Assembly (NCBI GenBank): GCA_963849065.1
Contig: CAWKFM010000002.1
Location: 186,001 to 250,000 of the forward strand
Length of the DNA: 64,000 nucleotides
From: TOLSYN sp963849065
GTDB lineage: Bacteria > Acidobacteriota > Terriglobia > Terriglobales > Acidobacteriaceae
Reading direction: 5' to 3'
Part shown: positions 51,494 through 61,368 of the stretch, piece by piece
Layout of the letters: each line of letters begins with the position of its first letter
How positions within the stretch are numbered: position 1 is the stretch's first letter
Made by a program: the position numbers and the translations under genes
Notes under the pieces: generated by a model
What the model was told of the DNA's origin: nothing
The model's database searches: none
What the model saw: the letters and a program-made list of their open reading frames with translations, nothing else

Positions 51494-51624
51494 GCCTCAC
51501 GGCGAGCCGGTATTAAGACGGATATTGTAGGATACCGCGAAGTCAGCGCCGGAGCTTCCTTATTGTCCGCACCACGGCACGAAAGTAATCCGCCCGCTGC
51601 CCGCTTAGGGCTGGTCCGGAATGG

Positions 51625-52491
51625 CTAGGAGGCTTTGCTTCGTCCGCGCTTCCTGCCCGCCGTCGCTCCTTTCGCCGCCGCTTCGCCCATGTCTTTGCTC
51701 GCTGTCACCCGAACCGACTGCACCGGCTTGCGCCGCTCCGCAAGGCTGCGCTTCAGCGCCTCCATAATGTCGATCACCGGCGCAATCTTCGGCGCTGGTG
51801 GCTCCACCACCTTGCGTCCCGCCACCCTGTCTTCAATCATCCGGCGGAGATTTTCGCGGTACGTGTCATGGTATTTTTCGGGCTGAAAATCTTCGGCCAG
51901 CGAGGCAATCAGCGTCTTCGCCAGCTCCAGTTCGCGTTCTTTTATCACGCTGGTATCGGTGTGGAACTCCTCCACCCGCCGGATCTCGTCCACGTAGTAC
52001 ATGGTGTGCAGCATCAGCCCCTTGCCGGCTGGCCGCAGAATCACCACATGCTCGCGGCTGTGCATGGAAACCTTGGCCACGCCGTAGTATTGCGACTGCC
52101 GCAGCGCCTCAAACAGTAACGCATACGGCTTCTCGCCGCCCTCCTCTGGAGCCATATAATACGAGCTCTCCAGAAACACCGGGTCCACCTGCTCGGCCTT
52201 CACGAACTCCTGAATCTCCATCACCTTGGCGGTCTTGGGCGCGGCGCTCTGAATGTCCTCGTCGTCGATCACCACGTAGTGGTCCTTCTCGTACTCATAG
52301 CCCTTCACCAGCTCATTGCGCGGCACCGGCTTGTCCTCGGCCTGGCAAAAAATCACCTGCCGGATGCGCGAATGGTCAGTGGCATGGAGTTGGTTGAAGC
52401 TGATCGATTCGCTGCGCGCCGCGCTGTAAAGCCGGACCGGCAGCGAGACCAGTCCGAATTGCAACTGCCCCTTCCAAACCGTGGTTGGCAT
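51625..52491 (-). CDS. ku: Ku protein (non-homologous end joining)
   Basis: A 288-aa bacterial Ku homodimer subunit that binds DNA ends and recruits LigD. The beta-barrel core covers residues ~1-220 (start MPTTVWKGQLQFGLVSLPVRLY, then KGYEYEKDHYVVI and LIASLAEDFQPEKYHDTYRE). A basic tail (about 255-288, Lys/Arg/Ala-rich) is typical for DNA binding or threading. It is divergent from ligD with 44 bases between the start codons, so the pair probably shares a control region. Confidence 0.95.
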   Translation of the reverse strand: MPTTVWKGQLQFGLVSLPVRLYSAARSESISFNQLHATDHSRIRQVIFCQAEDKPVPRNELVKGYEYEKDHYVVIDDEDIQSAAPKTAKVMEIQEFVKAEQVDPVFLESSYYMAPEEGGEKPYALLFEALRQSQYYGVAKVSMHSREHVVILRPAGKGLMLHTMYYVDEIRRVEEFHTDTSVIKERELELAKTLIASLAEDFQPEKYHDTYRENLRRMIEDRVAGRKVVEPPAPKIAPVIDIMEALKRSLAERRKPVQSVRVTASKDMGEAAAKGATAGRKRGRSKAS

Positions 52492-52535
52492 GCGCGCTCC
52501 TCCTCGCCGCTAGAATTCCGGGCGTCAGGACTATT

Positions 52536-55280
52536 ATGTTGAGCATCGAAGTTGGAAGGATGCTCGAAGAGTACGCGCGCAAGCGGATTTTTTCACGCAC
52601 TCCCGAACCTGCGCCGTCGCCAGGCGATGTTGGCCGCAGCGCAGCCGGCCCCCGCCCCGTCTTTTGCGTGCAGCGCCACGACGCCTCGCGCCTGCACTAT
52701 GACTTCCGCCTGGAAGTGGATGGTGCACTCAAATCCTGGGCCGTCCCCAAGGGGCCGTCGCTCGATCCCGGCGTGCGCCACTTGGCGGTTCACGTCGAAG
52801 ATCACCCGCTGGAATACGGCTCCTTCGAAGGCAACATCCCGTCCGGTGATTACGGCGGCGGATCGGTCATGCTGTGGGATCGCGGCACCTATGAACTGCT
52901 GGATGCAGGCATCTCCGCCAACGATCAGCTGGCGCGCGGCGATTTCAAATTCCGACTCTCGGGCGAAAAACTTCACGGCGACTTCGCCATTGTCCGGATG
53001 AAAAACGCCCGGATGAAAAACCGCGGCAAGGGCGACGAATGGCTGCTGATCAAAAAGCGCGATCAGTTCGCCGCGCCCGGCTGGAACATCGAGGACTACG
53101 CCGCAAGTGTGCTCACCGGACGAAGCCAGGAGGAGATCGCGCAAAACCTGCCCGCGCACCCAGCCAAACGCTCCGCCGCGCCGGCCAAACCGCGCCGCAA
53201 ATTGGCTGCTTCTTCCGGGGCCAAGGAAAGCCGAGCCAAGAAAAGCGTGGCGAAGAAAAAAGAAAACCAGAAAAGCGGAGCCGGAAAAAAAAGCGTCGCG
53301 AAGAAAAAGAGTTTCGATCCCTCAACCTTGCAGGGCGCGCGCGCTGCGCCCCTGCCCGAGTGGTTCGAACCCATGAGCGCCACGCTGGCCGCGCAGCCGC
53401 CCGCGGGCGACGACTGGCTCTTCGAAGTCAAGTGGGATGGCGTGCGCGCCCTCTGTTTTCTGGATGGGGTTGCGGACGAAGACCAGTTCCGCATCTTCTC
53501 CCGCAGCGGCCGCCGCTGCGAGCGGCAGTATCCGGAGCTGAGCGTGCTGCCGCATTTTGTCGCCGCGCGCCAGGCCATCCTCGATGGCGAAATCGCCGTG
53601 CTCGACGACGAGGGCGTGAGCCGCTTCGAACTCATCCAGCCGCGCATCGCCAACACCGATGCCGCCGCCGTTGCCCACCTCGCGCGCAGCACCCCGGTGG
53701 TGCTCTTTCTCTTCGACCTGCTCTATCTGGACGGCTACGACCTGCGCAACGTGGCGCTCGGCGACCGCCGCCGCGCACTCGAAGCCGTGCTCGCGCCCTC
53801 GTCCGTCATCCACCTCTCTGCGACCTTTCCCGGTTCCGGCGAAGAGTTGCTCGCCGCCGCCCGCGAGAACGGCCTCGAAGGCATCCTCGCCAAGCACGCC
53901 TCCAGCCGCTACGAATCCCGGCGCAGCCGCGAGTGGCTCAAAATCAAACTGGTCAACCAGCAGGAGTTCCTCATCTGCGGATTCACCGCGGGCGAACGCG
54001 ATCCCATCGGTGCGCTCGTCCTCGGCTTTCACGAGGACGGCCAACTGGTCTGGGCCGGAAACGTCGGCACTGGCTTCACCGCGCCAACCCTGCGCGATCT
54101 CCGCGCCCGCCTCGAGCCGCTCATCGCCAAGCGCTCGCCCTTTGCATCCAACTCAAAGCCGCCAAGTGGGGTAACCTCGAGCGGGCTAACCTGGGTGCGG
54201 CCGGAGCTCGTCGCCATGATTAAGTTCAGCAACTGGACCGCCGGAAAACATCTCCGCGCCCCGGTGTATCTGGGCCTGCGCGACGATGTTCAAGCTCATG
54301 CCGTGCATCGCGAATCGCTCGCTTCCCTTCTCTCCGGCACCGCGAACGAAGCCGCGCTCACCCTCGACGGACACCATCTCAAACTCACCAACCTCAACAA
54401 AGTTCTCTTCCCCGCCGACGGCTACACCAAGCGCGATCTGCTCAACTATTACGACGCCGTCGCGCCTCTCATCCTGCCGCACCTCAAAGACCGCCCACTT
54501 TCGCTCAAGCGTTATCCCAATGGCATCGATGCACAATATTTTTTCCAGAAGGACGTGCCGGCCAATCAAGGCACCTGGCTGCGCAAGGTCAAGATCTGGT
54601 CCGAGCACAGCGAATCCAAGCGCGCCGGCCCCATCCACTACGTCTTCGCCGACGACCGCGCCAGCCTGCTCTACCTCACCAACCTGGGCTGCATCGACCA
54701 GAACCCGTGGATGAGCCGCGTCGATTCCATCGACAGCCCGGACTTCGTCCTCATCGATCTCGATCCCTACCAGTGCGGCTATGACAAAATCGTCGAGGCT
54801 GCACTGCTGGTGCGCAACGTGCTCGATTCGCTCGGCCTCACTGGCTATCCCAAAACTACCGGCGGCGACGGCATCCACATCTACATTCCGCTCGAACCGG
54901 TTTACAGCTACGAAGACTCGCGCAATTTTGCCGAGCTTCTGGCCCGCCTCGTCGTCGCCGAGCGCCCCGGCCTCTTCACCACGCCTCGCAGCGTGGCGCA
55001 GCGCCAGCCGGACCGCGTATATTTCGACGCCCAGCAGAATGCGAAATCCAAAACCATCGCCGCGCCCTATTCGGCGCGAGCCTATCCGCACGCACCGGTC
55101 TCCACGCCGCTGGAGTGGAGCGAGGTAAAGAAAGGCCTTCGCCCCGCTCAGTTCACCATTCGCAATGCACCCCAGCGTTTCGCGCGCACCGGCGATCTCT
55201 TCGAAGGCGTGCTCAAGAAAACTCAAACTATCGAGCTCGCGCTCCAGCGCCTGGAGAAACTCCTGCCGGCGCGAAAATAA
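52536..55280 (+). CDS. ligD: ATP-dependent DNA ligase LigD (PE-ligase-polymerase)
   Basis: A 914-aa multi-domain end-joining enzyme. The 3'-phosphoesterase domain is at about residues 10-190 (RHDASRLHYDFRLE). A Lys-rich linker (about 210-262) carries KKSVAKKK twice. The ligase core holds the adenylated Lys299 in KWDG and an OB-fold to about 600. The C-terminal primase/polymerase domain (about 620-910) has the metal motif DLDP and the GGDGIHIYIPL segment. The order PE-ligase-polymerase is the Pseudomonas type, not the mycobacterial one. AGGA stands 5 bases before the ATG at 52536; 52560 is another possible start. Confidence 0.95.
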   Translation: MLSIEVGRMLEEYARKRIFSRTPEPAPSPGDVGRSAAGPRPVFCVQRHDASRLHYDFRLEVDGALKSWAVPKGPSLDPGVRHLAVHVEDHPLEYGSFEGNIPSGDYGGGSVMLWDRGTYELLDAGISANDQLARGDFKFRLSGEKLHGDFAIVRMKNARMKNRGKGDEWLLIKKRDQFAAPGWNIEDYAASVLTGRSQEEIAQNLPAHPAKRSAAPAKPRRKLAASSGAKESRAKKSVAKKKENQKSGAGKKSVAKKKSFDPSTLQGARAAPLPEWFEPMSATLAAQPPAGDDWLFEVKWDGVRALCFLDGVADEDQFRIFSRSGRRCERQYPELSVLPHFVAARQAILDGEIAVLDDEGVSRFELIQPRIANTDAAAVAHLARSTPVVLFLFDLLYLDGYDLRNVALGDRRRALEAVLAPSSVIHLSATFPGSGEELLAAARENGLEGILAKHASSRYESRRSREWLKIKLVNQQEFLICGFTAGERDPIGALVLGFHEDGQLVWAGNVGTGFTAPTLRDLRARLEPLIAKRSPFASNSKPPSGVTSSGLTWVRPELVAMIKFSNWTAGKHLRAPVYLGLRDDVQAHAVHRESLASLLSGTANEAALTLDGHHLKLTNLNKVLFPADGYTKRDLLNYYDAVAPLILPHLKDRPLSLKRYPNGIDAQYFFQKDVPANQGTWLRKVKIWSEHSESKRAGPIHYVFADDRASLLYLTNLGCIDQNPWMSRVDSIDSPDFVLIDLDPYQCGYDKIVEAALLVRNVLDSLGLTGYPKTTGGDGIHIYIPLEPVYSYEDSRNFAELLARLVVAERPGLFTTPRSVAQRQPDRVYFDAQQNAKSKTIAAPYSARAYPHAPVSTPLEWSEVKKGLRPAQFTIRNAPQRFARTGDLFEGVLKKTQTIELALQRLEKLLPARK

Positions 55281-55281
55281 C

Positions 55282-56082
55282 TCAGGCGGCCTTGGCCGGA
55301 CGATCCAGCAGCGGAGTTGCAATGCCGGCCGGGAACCAGGCAAGCCGATCCGCCAGCCCATGTTTGCGGAACGTCCTCTCGATTGCGCTTTGCGATTCGG
55401 AGAAGTGCGCCCATCCCTCGAAGTGCAACGGCACGATGATGGCCTTGGGAAACGCATGTGCCGCATGCACGCCTTCCTTGGCGGTCATGGTGAGATGCTG
55501 GGGGCCAACTTCCTTCACTCTTGCCGCGCCCATGAACAGCACGGCCACACTCACATCGAATCTGCGGGCCACCTCGGCAACGCCCTCGTACCACACCGTG
55601 TCGCCCGAAACGTAAATTGCATCTCCCGGCTCGTCTTTGTATTCGAGGACAAATCCTGTAACCGGTCCGCGATCTCCGTTCGGTGGACCGTGCCGGGCAG
55701 GCGTTCCGGTGATGCGAAGCACGCGTCCGTTGCGCGTGGGAATCTCATACTGCTGCCAATGGGCTAGCCCGACCGCGTTTCCGCCCAGCCGTTCCGCTCC
55801 GGCCTCGGTGGTAAGAACGCGGACGGCGCGGGGCAGAAGCGCCCTGCCCGAGTGGTCGAGATTGTCAAAGTGGTGGTCGTGGCTGAGCAGCACGGCGTCG
55901 ATACGGCCGAGCGACGCAGCGCTCACGGCCGGACCGGAAATCCTGTAAAGAGTGTAGACGTCCGTCTTGTATTCAGTCTCCGCTGGATCGAAGCCAGGAT
56001 CGGTGAGTAAGCGGAGTCCGCCCACTTCCAGCAGAGCCGTGGGACCGCCTATGTAAGTAATGTTTGCTTCGCCGCGCTTCAT
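55282..56082 (-). CDS. MBL-fold metal-dependent hydrolase (UlaG-like)
   Basis: A 266-aa metallo-beta-lactamase-fold protein. The metal motif reads SHDHHFDNLD at about residues 80-89, with further ligands in the GTPARHG and SGDTVWYEG (Asp) segments and the PLHFEGW His near residue 220. This is the UlaG/RNase-Z-like branch acting on lactones, phosphodiesters or similar esters. The ATG at 56082 has AGGAGG 8 bases upstream. Its stop lies 1 base after that of ligD on the other strand. The substrate is unknown. Confidence 0.87.
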   Translation of the reverse strand: MKRGEANITYIGGPTALLEVGGLRLLTDPGFDPAETEYKTDVYTLYRISGPAVSAASLGRIDAVLLSHDHHFDNLDHSGRALLPRAVRVLTTEAGAERLGGNAVGLAHWQQYEIPTRNGRVLRITGTPARHGPPNGDRGPVTGFVLEYKDEPGDAIYVSGDTVWYEGVAEVARRFDVSVAVLFMGAARVKEVGPQHLTMTAKEGVHAAHAFPKAIIVPLHFEGWAHFSESQSAIERTFRKHGLADRLAWFPAGIATPLLDRPAKAA

Positions 56083-56224
56083 CGTGAGTCCTCCTCTCGC
56101 CAGCTTGATTTGATTCGCCGATGCATTGCCGGGGTGAGACGAAAGTTTGGCGAAGCCGCCGCAGGACACCTCAAGCTACGCTCATTTTTTTCAACTTTTC
56201 GCTGTCGAGGGAATCTTTACGGAC

Positions 56225-57106
56225 ATGACCAAACAAACCACAAATCCAAGCGGCACGTTTGCGATTGGCGGCGACCTCACCGTCAACCGTTTGGGGTTCG
56301 GCGCCATGCGCCTGACCGGAGAAGGCATCTGGGGAGAGCCCAAGAACCCGGTGGAGGCCAGGCGCGTGCTGCTGTGCGCCATCGAGTACGGCGTCAACTT
56401 CATCGACACCGCCGATGCGTACGGTCCGGAGGTAAGCGAGCGGTTGATCGGCGAAACGCTTTTTCCCTATCCCAAAAATCTGGTGATCGCCACCAAAGGC
56501 GGACTCGCCCGCTCCGGTCCCAACCAGTGGCAGCCGCTGGGCCGGCCGGAGTATCTGCGCCAGTGCGTGGAGATGAGCCTGCGCCGCCTGAAGATGGAGC
56601 GCATCGATCTCTACCAGCTGCATCGCATCGATCCCAAGGTCCCCGCCGAAGAGCAGTTCGGCGAGTTGAAAAAGATGCAGGACGAAGGCAAGATCCGCCA
56701 CATCGGGCTCTCCGAGGTCAAGCCCGCCGAGATCGAAAACGCGCGCAAGACCATTCGCGTCGTCAGCGTGCAGAACCTGTACAACATTGCCGACCGCAGC
56801 CATGAGGACACGCTGCAATATTGCGAGAAGAACAACCTTGCCTTCATTCCCTGGTTTCCCGTGGCGGCCGGCAAGCTGGCGCAGCCCGGCGGAGTGCTCG
56901 ACGAGGCCGCGCGCAAGCACCATGCCACGGTCGCTCAACTGGCACTGGCGTGGCTACTCGATCGCTCCCGGGTCATGCTGCCCATCCCGGGAACCTCGTC
57001 GGTCCGGCACTTGGAGGAGAACCTCGGCGCAGCCGCGCTCAAGCTGGATGCGGAAGAATGGAACGCGCTGGAGGGCAAGGTGAACGACTCCCGGCGCGCT
57101 GCGTGA
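56225..57106 (+). CDS. Aldo/keto reductase
   Basis: A 293-aa NADPH-dependent TIM-barrel oxidoreductase. The catalytic tetrad is visible: Asp and Tyr in DTADAYG (about residues 60-66), Lys in IATKGG (about 93), and His in LYQLHRID (about 129). The cofactor-binding end has IPGTSSVRHLEENL. It is expected to reduce aldehydes or ketones in the cytoplasm. The ATG at 56225 starts the conserved part; the frame continues to 56147 without similarity. It is convergent with lldP, 33 bases apart. Confidence 0.9.
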   Translation: MTKQTTNPSGTFAIGGDLTVNRLGFGAMRLTGEGIWGEPKNPVEARRVLLCAIEYGVNFIDTADAYGPEVSERLIGETLFPYPKNLVIATKGGLARSGPNQWQPLGRPEYLRQCVEMSLRRLKMERIDLYQLHRIDPKVPAEEQFGELKKMQDEGKIRHIGLSEVKPAEIENARKTIRVVSVQNLYNIADRSHEDTLQYCEKNNLAFIPWFPVAAGKLAQPGGVLDEAARKHHATVAQLALAWLLDRSRVMLPIPGTSSVRHLEENLGAAALKLDAEEWNALEGKVNDSRRAA

Positions 57107-57139
57107 GTGCGAGCTTCGCACCGGGAGTGAGATTCGTCG

Positions 57140-58744
57140 CTAGCCGGCCATTCTCTGCGGAAACACAAAGTAGAAAAGCAGCCCGATCAGCACCAGGTAG
57201 CCCAGCACGACGAAGGTCCAGGCCATGTTGTGGCGGATGACCTGCCCCTCGCTGCGCACAAACTTGCTGGTGGAAACTCCGACGCTGGCGGTCTGCGGCG
57301 CGATCGGCTTGCCGACCTCCGCTCCGACCGAGTTCAGTGAGGGCGTCAGCAGCAGCGGCAAGTGCAGCAGCCGTCCGGTCACCATCTGGATGGGACCGAA
57401 CATAGCGTTGGTGGAGGTGTTGCTTCCGGAAAGCGCCACGCCGATCCAGCCCAGCACCGGCGCCAGAATCACGAATCCCCAGCCGAGTTTCGAAAACCCG
57501 AATGCCAGCGAGTTGGCCATGCCGGTGAACACAAATACATACGCCACTGCAAAGATGAAAAATGCCACCAGCAGCGCACCCCACATCTGCTGAAAGGTCC
57601 GCGCAAACACCCGCCCCAGCACCTTTGGGGAGGGATGCAAGTACAGCACGATCAGAATCCAGGAAGCCAGAATCGACGAACCGCCGCTCAAGGGATTGAA
57701 ACTGAACACCGAGGCGATCGGTTTATTGGTGACGGAAGAGATGGCCGAGACCTTCAACTTATACAGGCTGATGGCGGGCAGATGTGACCAAGGCCCGGTC
57801 CAGGCGACCACCACCGCAATCAGAATCAGGTAAGGCAGCCAGGCGCGAAACGCACCGGTAGTCACTTGCGTAAGATCGGCCGCCTCCTGTTCCTGACGGG
57901 TAGCGATGCCCCCTCCGAAAGTCCGGATGTTCTTAGGCCTCCAGACCTTCACAAACAGAAACAGCACCCAGAAGGAAACCAGCGCACCGCTCAGATCCGG
58001 CAGGTAGGGTCCTAAGTAGTGCGCCACCGGCCACTGCCCCAGAATATAGGACAACGATCCAACGATTCCCAAAGGCCACGCTTCCACCAGGCCATCCCAC
58101 CCGCTTACCAGGTAGATCAACACAAACGGGGGCAGCAGCGCCAGCACCGCGACAATGTCTCCAATCGAGGCGGAGAGCGAAAGCAACGGTATGCCGGTTA
58201 CCGCCGCCAGGGCCAGCACCGGCGCGCCCAGCGCGCCATAGGAGACCGGAGCATTGTTGGCCAGGGCCGCCACCCGGATGGCATCCAGATCGGCAATCCC
58301 CAACCCAACCAGGATGGGCACCACAACCGCCCATGGATAGCCGAAGCCAACCAGCCCTTCCAGCAGCGCGCCGAAGGCCCACGCCAGCATAATCGTCTGG
58401 ATACGCACGTCCACCGTCGCCTGCTTGACCATCCAGCTTTTGAAGTGATCGAAGTCGCCGGTGAACACCAGGGTGTTGAAGATGATCAGCCCCCAGAAGG
58501 TGATCCAGTCAATCACCCACGCGCCCTGCATGCCGCCGTACAGATAGGCGCGCAATGTCGCCGATAGCGGAGCGTGCCATCCCAGCACGCCAATGGCAAC
58601 GGTGGCCACACCGGCAATGATGGCGGCAAGCCATGCAGTCATGCGAAGCGCCGCGAGCATGAACAGCAGAACGGCAAGCGGCAGCAGCGCCAGCAGAACG
58701 GTGGTCCAGAGATTTCCGGTGGGAGCCAGAATTTGTTGAAACAT
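57140..58744 (-). CDS. lldP: L-lactate permease
   Basis: A 534-aa LctP-family carrier with 12 to 14 membrane helices that brings lactate or glycolate in together with protons. The family motifs are clear: FNTLVFTGDFDHFKSWM, GALLEGLVGFGYPWAV, NNAPVSYGALGAPV, and the C-terminal SGSNTSTNAMFGPIQ stretch. Length is normal. GGAGGG precedes the ATG. No lactate dehydrogenase genes lie next to it; the aldo/keto reductase faces it from the other strand. Confidence 0.93.
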   Translation of the reverse strand: MFQQILAPTGNLWTTVLLALLPLAVLLFMLAALRMTAWLAAIIAGVATVAIGVLGWHAPLSATLRAYLYGGMQGAWVIDWITFWGLIIFNTLVFTGDFDHFKSWMVKQATVDVRIQTIMLAWAFGALLEGLVGFGYPWAVVVPILVGLGIADLDAIRVAALANNAPVSYGALGAPVLALAAVTGIPLLSLSASIGDIVAVLALLPPFVLIYLVSGWDGLVEAWPLGIVGSLSYILGQWPVAHYLGPYLPDLSGALVSFWVLFLFVKVWRPKNIRTFGGGIATRQEQEAADLTQVTTGAFRAWLPYLILIAVVVAWTGPWSHLPAISLYKLKVSAISSVTNKPIASVFSFNPLSGGSSILASWILIVLYLHPSPKVLGRVFARTFQQMWGALLVAFFIFAVAYVFVFTGMANSLAFGFSKLGWGFVILAPVLGWIGVALSGSNTSTNAMFGPIQMVTGRLLHLPLLLTPSLNSVGAEVGKPIAPQTASVGVSTSKFVRSEGQVIRHNMAWTFVVLGYLVLIGLLFYFVFPQRMAG

Positions 58745-58922
58745 GGCATTACCCTCCGAAAGAAAGCTTCCTATCGCTAACGTTCGGAGGAGCGTCGCCT
58801 TCCAGACCTCAAAGGAACGCCGGGCTCTTCACGTACAGACAGCTCCTCTTTCTTTCCCTGTGCCCTGATGCCACGTCGGTCCAGTGAGATGCCCCAGAGA
58901 GGGGATATCGGATCTACCTGTT

Positions 58923-61001
58923 TTACGCGGCGGGCGACAGCACTGGCGCCACAAACTGGGTGCTGGACTCGGCCCCGTCGGCCAGCCGGGTCACGGTCAA
59001 CACCGTAATATCGTCTTCCTGGCCAAAGTCCTGGGCCACCTCCGTTGCCTGCTCGGCATTGGGGCGTCGCGCCATCAGTTCGCTGAGGCGCTCAAAGCTG
59101 AACAGCTCTCCGCTGCGGGTCCGCGCCTCCAGCAAGCCGTCGGTGTAGAGAACAATATGGTCTTCCTCCCTGAGCGTCGCCGTGTATTCCTCGTACTCGG
59201 TGTCGGGCGCCAGACCTAGCGGTAGCGCGCCTGCCAGTTCGATCTCCATCTGGTTGATGAATGGTGAGGGATGTCCGGCATTGGCCATGGCGCAGCTTCC
59301 GTCGGCATTCAGCTTGAGGGCGAAGCAGGTCGCAAAGCCGCCGCGCATGCGGCCGTGCAGGTGCTGGTTCAGCCTCCGCAAAATCTCCGAGGGGTTGGAG
59401 TTGGACTCCGCCAGGCTGCGCAGGGTGCCCACAATCAAAGACACCGACAGCGCGGCTTTCAGCCCTTTGCCGCTCACGTCGCCCAGCACAATCAGCGTCG
59501 AGTCCTTCTCTTTCCCGTACAGCGGAATGATCTGGAAAAAGTCTCCGCCGACTTCGAGCGCCGGCTTGTAGGCGCTGGTAACGGCGTAGCCGGGCAGTGG
59601 CGGCAGGGTATCGGGAAACAGCACCTGCTGCACCTCGCGGCCGCTCTTGAACTCCGCTTCCATCTCGCCCTGGCGCTGCAAGGTTTCCTTGGAGTAGCGG
59701 TACACGGCGTAGATGATCGCCAGCAGAAGAAGCGTGTTGGCAACGGTCTGGGCGGTGAAGGGATTGCTGTAAACGGTAAACAGCGGAGCGTCGATTCGGT
59801 CGGCCACGGTCCAGTGGGTAAACCGGCTGCCCTGCGACAGTGCAATGCGCGCCACATAAATCATTTCCTTCAGGAACGCGCAGATCGCCACCAGCCAGTT
59901 CGACAAGTTCAGGCGTTTGTTGACCGCAAGCACCACCAGCACCAGCGGGTAGGCTTCCGTCACCGTGAAGACCACCGTCAGCACGGCGCCGGCGATCTGC
60001 GCGTAAGCCGTGATCCGGGGATTGCTCCAATCCACAAACATCAGCAGGCCGTACAGCGAGCGGGTGGCCAGCACCACCAGCGCCAGATCCCGGGTAAATC
60101 GCGTCAGGCGCCGGCCTTCGTGCAGTTTGAGCAGCCAGAGCAGGAGGAACCACAGGCTGATGTCCTGCATCCCGGTTACCGGCTGCAGGCAGCCCAGAAT
60201 AAAATTGGTGGACCAGGCAATCCGCAGCCCCGTCAGCACCAGCACCGCCAGCGGCGCGAAGGAAAATACCGCCATCCACAGCAACATGCGTTGCGAGCGG
60301 TCACGCAGCCAGGAGAGCAGGCTCAACACCGCGACCAGGGCGTAAAGGGAGGAGATCGCGAAGGTGTATTGCCGGCTGCGCAGCCACTCGAAATCCGACG
60401 CCGCTTTATAGGCCGCAATAACACTCGGGCTGCCGATCACCGGAGGCGATGCCAAGCCTCCGAGCCGGTCGGAATCAAACGATTTCAGCGGCGCCTTCCA
60501 CACCCGAATCGCCAGAACGCCATCGCGGACCGGCCCCAGGCCAAAGGTCTGCGGCGCCTGCGCATAGTACCAGAAGGGTTTCGGAGGCAGGCTGCCATTG
60601 TGTCCCACCAGCACGCCGTTCCAGTAAATCTCATAGGCATCGTCAATGTGCCGGATGAACAGCGCTACGTCCGGCTCGGCGTCCGGCGCCCTTGTAATCC
60701 GAATATGCCGCCGATACCAGGCATAGCCGACGTAGGCGGGAAATCCCTGCGCACCCCATGGCTGGTCCGCCGTGATCTGCTCCCAATCGGCCTCACCGGC
60801 GGCGTCGTCAATTTTGGGCGAGGCCCACGTGGGGTCGTCGCCCAGATGAAATTGCCACGGACCGGACAAATCCACCGTGCCCTTGCCCAACCCTTTGGCG
60901 ATGAACACGGACGCGGCCGTGCGCGGTGCGGCATAGACGGTCACACAGAACGCGATCAGGACCAACCCGAAAAGCCAGCGGACATTTCTGGTGACACTCA
61001 T
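58923..61001 (-). CDS. Membrane PP2C (SpoIIE/RsbU) phosphatase with jelly-roll and 7TM sensor
   Basis: A 692-aa signalling phosphatase. A signal peptide (1-25) is followed by a periplasmic beta jelly-roll of the glycosidase-family-2 sugar-binding type (about residues 40-175, with WEQITADQPW, then YVGYAWYRRHI). Seven membrane helices fill about 212-435. The SpoIIE-type PP2C domain covers about 455-680, with metal-binding Asp487 (GGDFF) and Asp508 (GDVSGKG). It should remove the phosphate from the STAS antagonist encoded just upstream when its outer domain is triggered. It is the last gene of a four-gene operon, 7 bases after the STAS gene. Confidence 0.92.
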   Translation of the reverse strand: MSVTRNVRWLFGLVLIAFCVTVYAAPRTAASVFIAKGLGKGTVDLSGPWQFHLGDDPTWASPKIDDAAGEADWEQITADQPWGAQGFPAYVGYAWYRRHIRITRAPDAEPDVALFIRHIDDAYEIYWNGVLVGHNGSLPPKPFWYYAQAPQTFGLGPVRDGVLAIRVWKAPLKSFDSDRLGGLASPPVIGSPSVIAAYKAASDFEWLRSRQYTFAISSLYALVAVLSLLSWLRDRSQRMLLWMAVFSFAPLAVLVLTGLRIAWSTNFILGCLQPVTGMQDISLWFLLLWLLKLHEGRRLTRFTRDLALVVLATRSLYGLLMFVDWSNPRITAYAQIAGAVLTVVFTVTEAYPLVLVVLAVNKRLNLSNWLVAICAFLKEMIYVARIALSQGSRFTHWTVADRIDAPLFTVYSNPFTAQTVANTLLLLAIIYAVYRYSKETLQRQGEMEAEFKSGREVQQVLFPDTLPPLPGYAVTSAYKPALEVGGDFFQIIPLYGKEKDSTLIVLGDVSGKGLKAALSVSLIVGTLRSLAESNSNPSEILRRLNQHLHGRMRGGFATCFALKLNADGSCAMANAGHPSPFINQMEIELAGALPLGLAPDTEYEEYTATLREEDHIVLYTDGLLEARTRSGELFSFERLSELMARRPNAEQATEVAQDFGQEDDITVLTVTRLADGAESSTQFVAPVLSPAA

Positions 61002-61008
61002 ATTGCCC

Positions 61009-61368
61009 TCACAGCGCGGCCAGCGATGCACCCTCGTTGGGATACAGCACGGCGTATTTCGTAATGCCGACCATGGTGAATACCTTCTGGAAGTGCGGGC
61101 TCAGCCCGAAGATGCCAACCGAGCGCGACCCGGCCTTTTGCGCCTCCAGCAGGACTTGAATGATGATCGCGATGCCCGACGAATTGATGTACTCCACTCC
61201 GGCAAAGTTCAGCAGAACCTTGCCGGCCGCGCCGTCCAGGGCCTGGTAGGCTCCAAGAATCGCGTCCTTGGACGCCGAGGAGATATCTCCGGAGAAGGCC
61301 AGAATGGTGACTTCATGACCGGAAGCCGCTGGGGCCGTGCGTTGCGTAACTTTGGTCGAAGCCTGCAT
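61009..61368 (-). CDS. STAS domain anti-anti-sigma factor
   Basis: A 119-aa partner-switch protein of the SpoIIAA/RsbV type. The STAS fold has a phosphorylatable Ser in the VEYINSSGIAI motif (about residues 59-69). When unphosphorylated it should bind the RsbW-type kinase encoded just upstream and free that kinase's target. The ATG at 61368 shares a base with the kinase stop (TAATG), and GGAGG is 7 bases before it; a second ATG at 61374 is less well placed. The N-terminal ~20 residues are extra. Confidence 0.9.
   Translation of the reverse strand: MQASTKVTQRTAPAASGHEVTILAFSGDISSASKDAILGAYQALDGAAGKVLLNFAGVEYINSSGIAIIIQVLLEAQKAGSRSVGIFGLSPHFQKVFTMVGITKYAVLYPNEGASLAAL

Noticed and set aside
54186..55466. 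426-codon minus-strand frame opposite the end of ligD
   Set aside because: Overlaps conserved polymerase-domain sequence of ligD; composition is that of a shadow frame.
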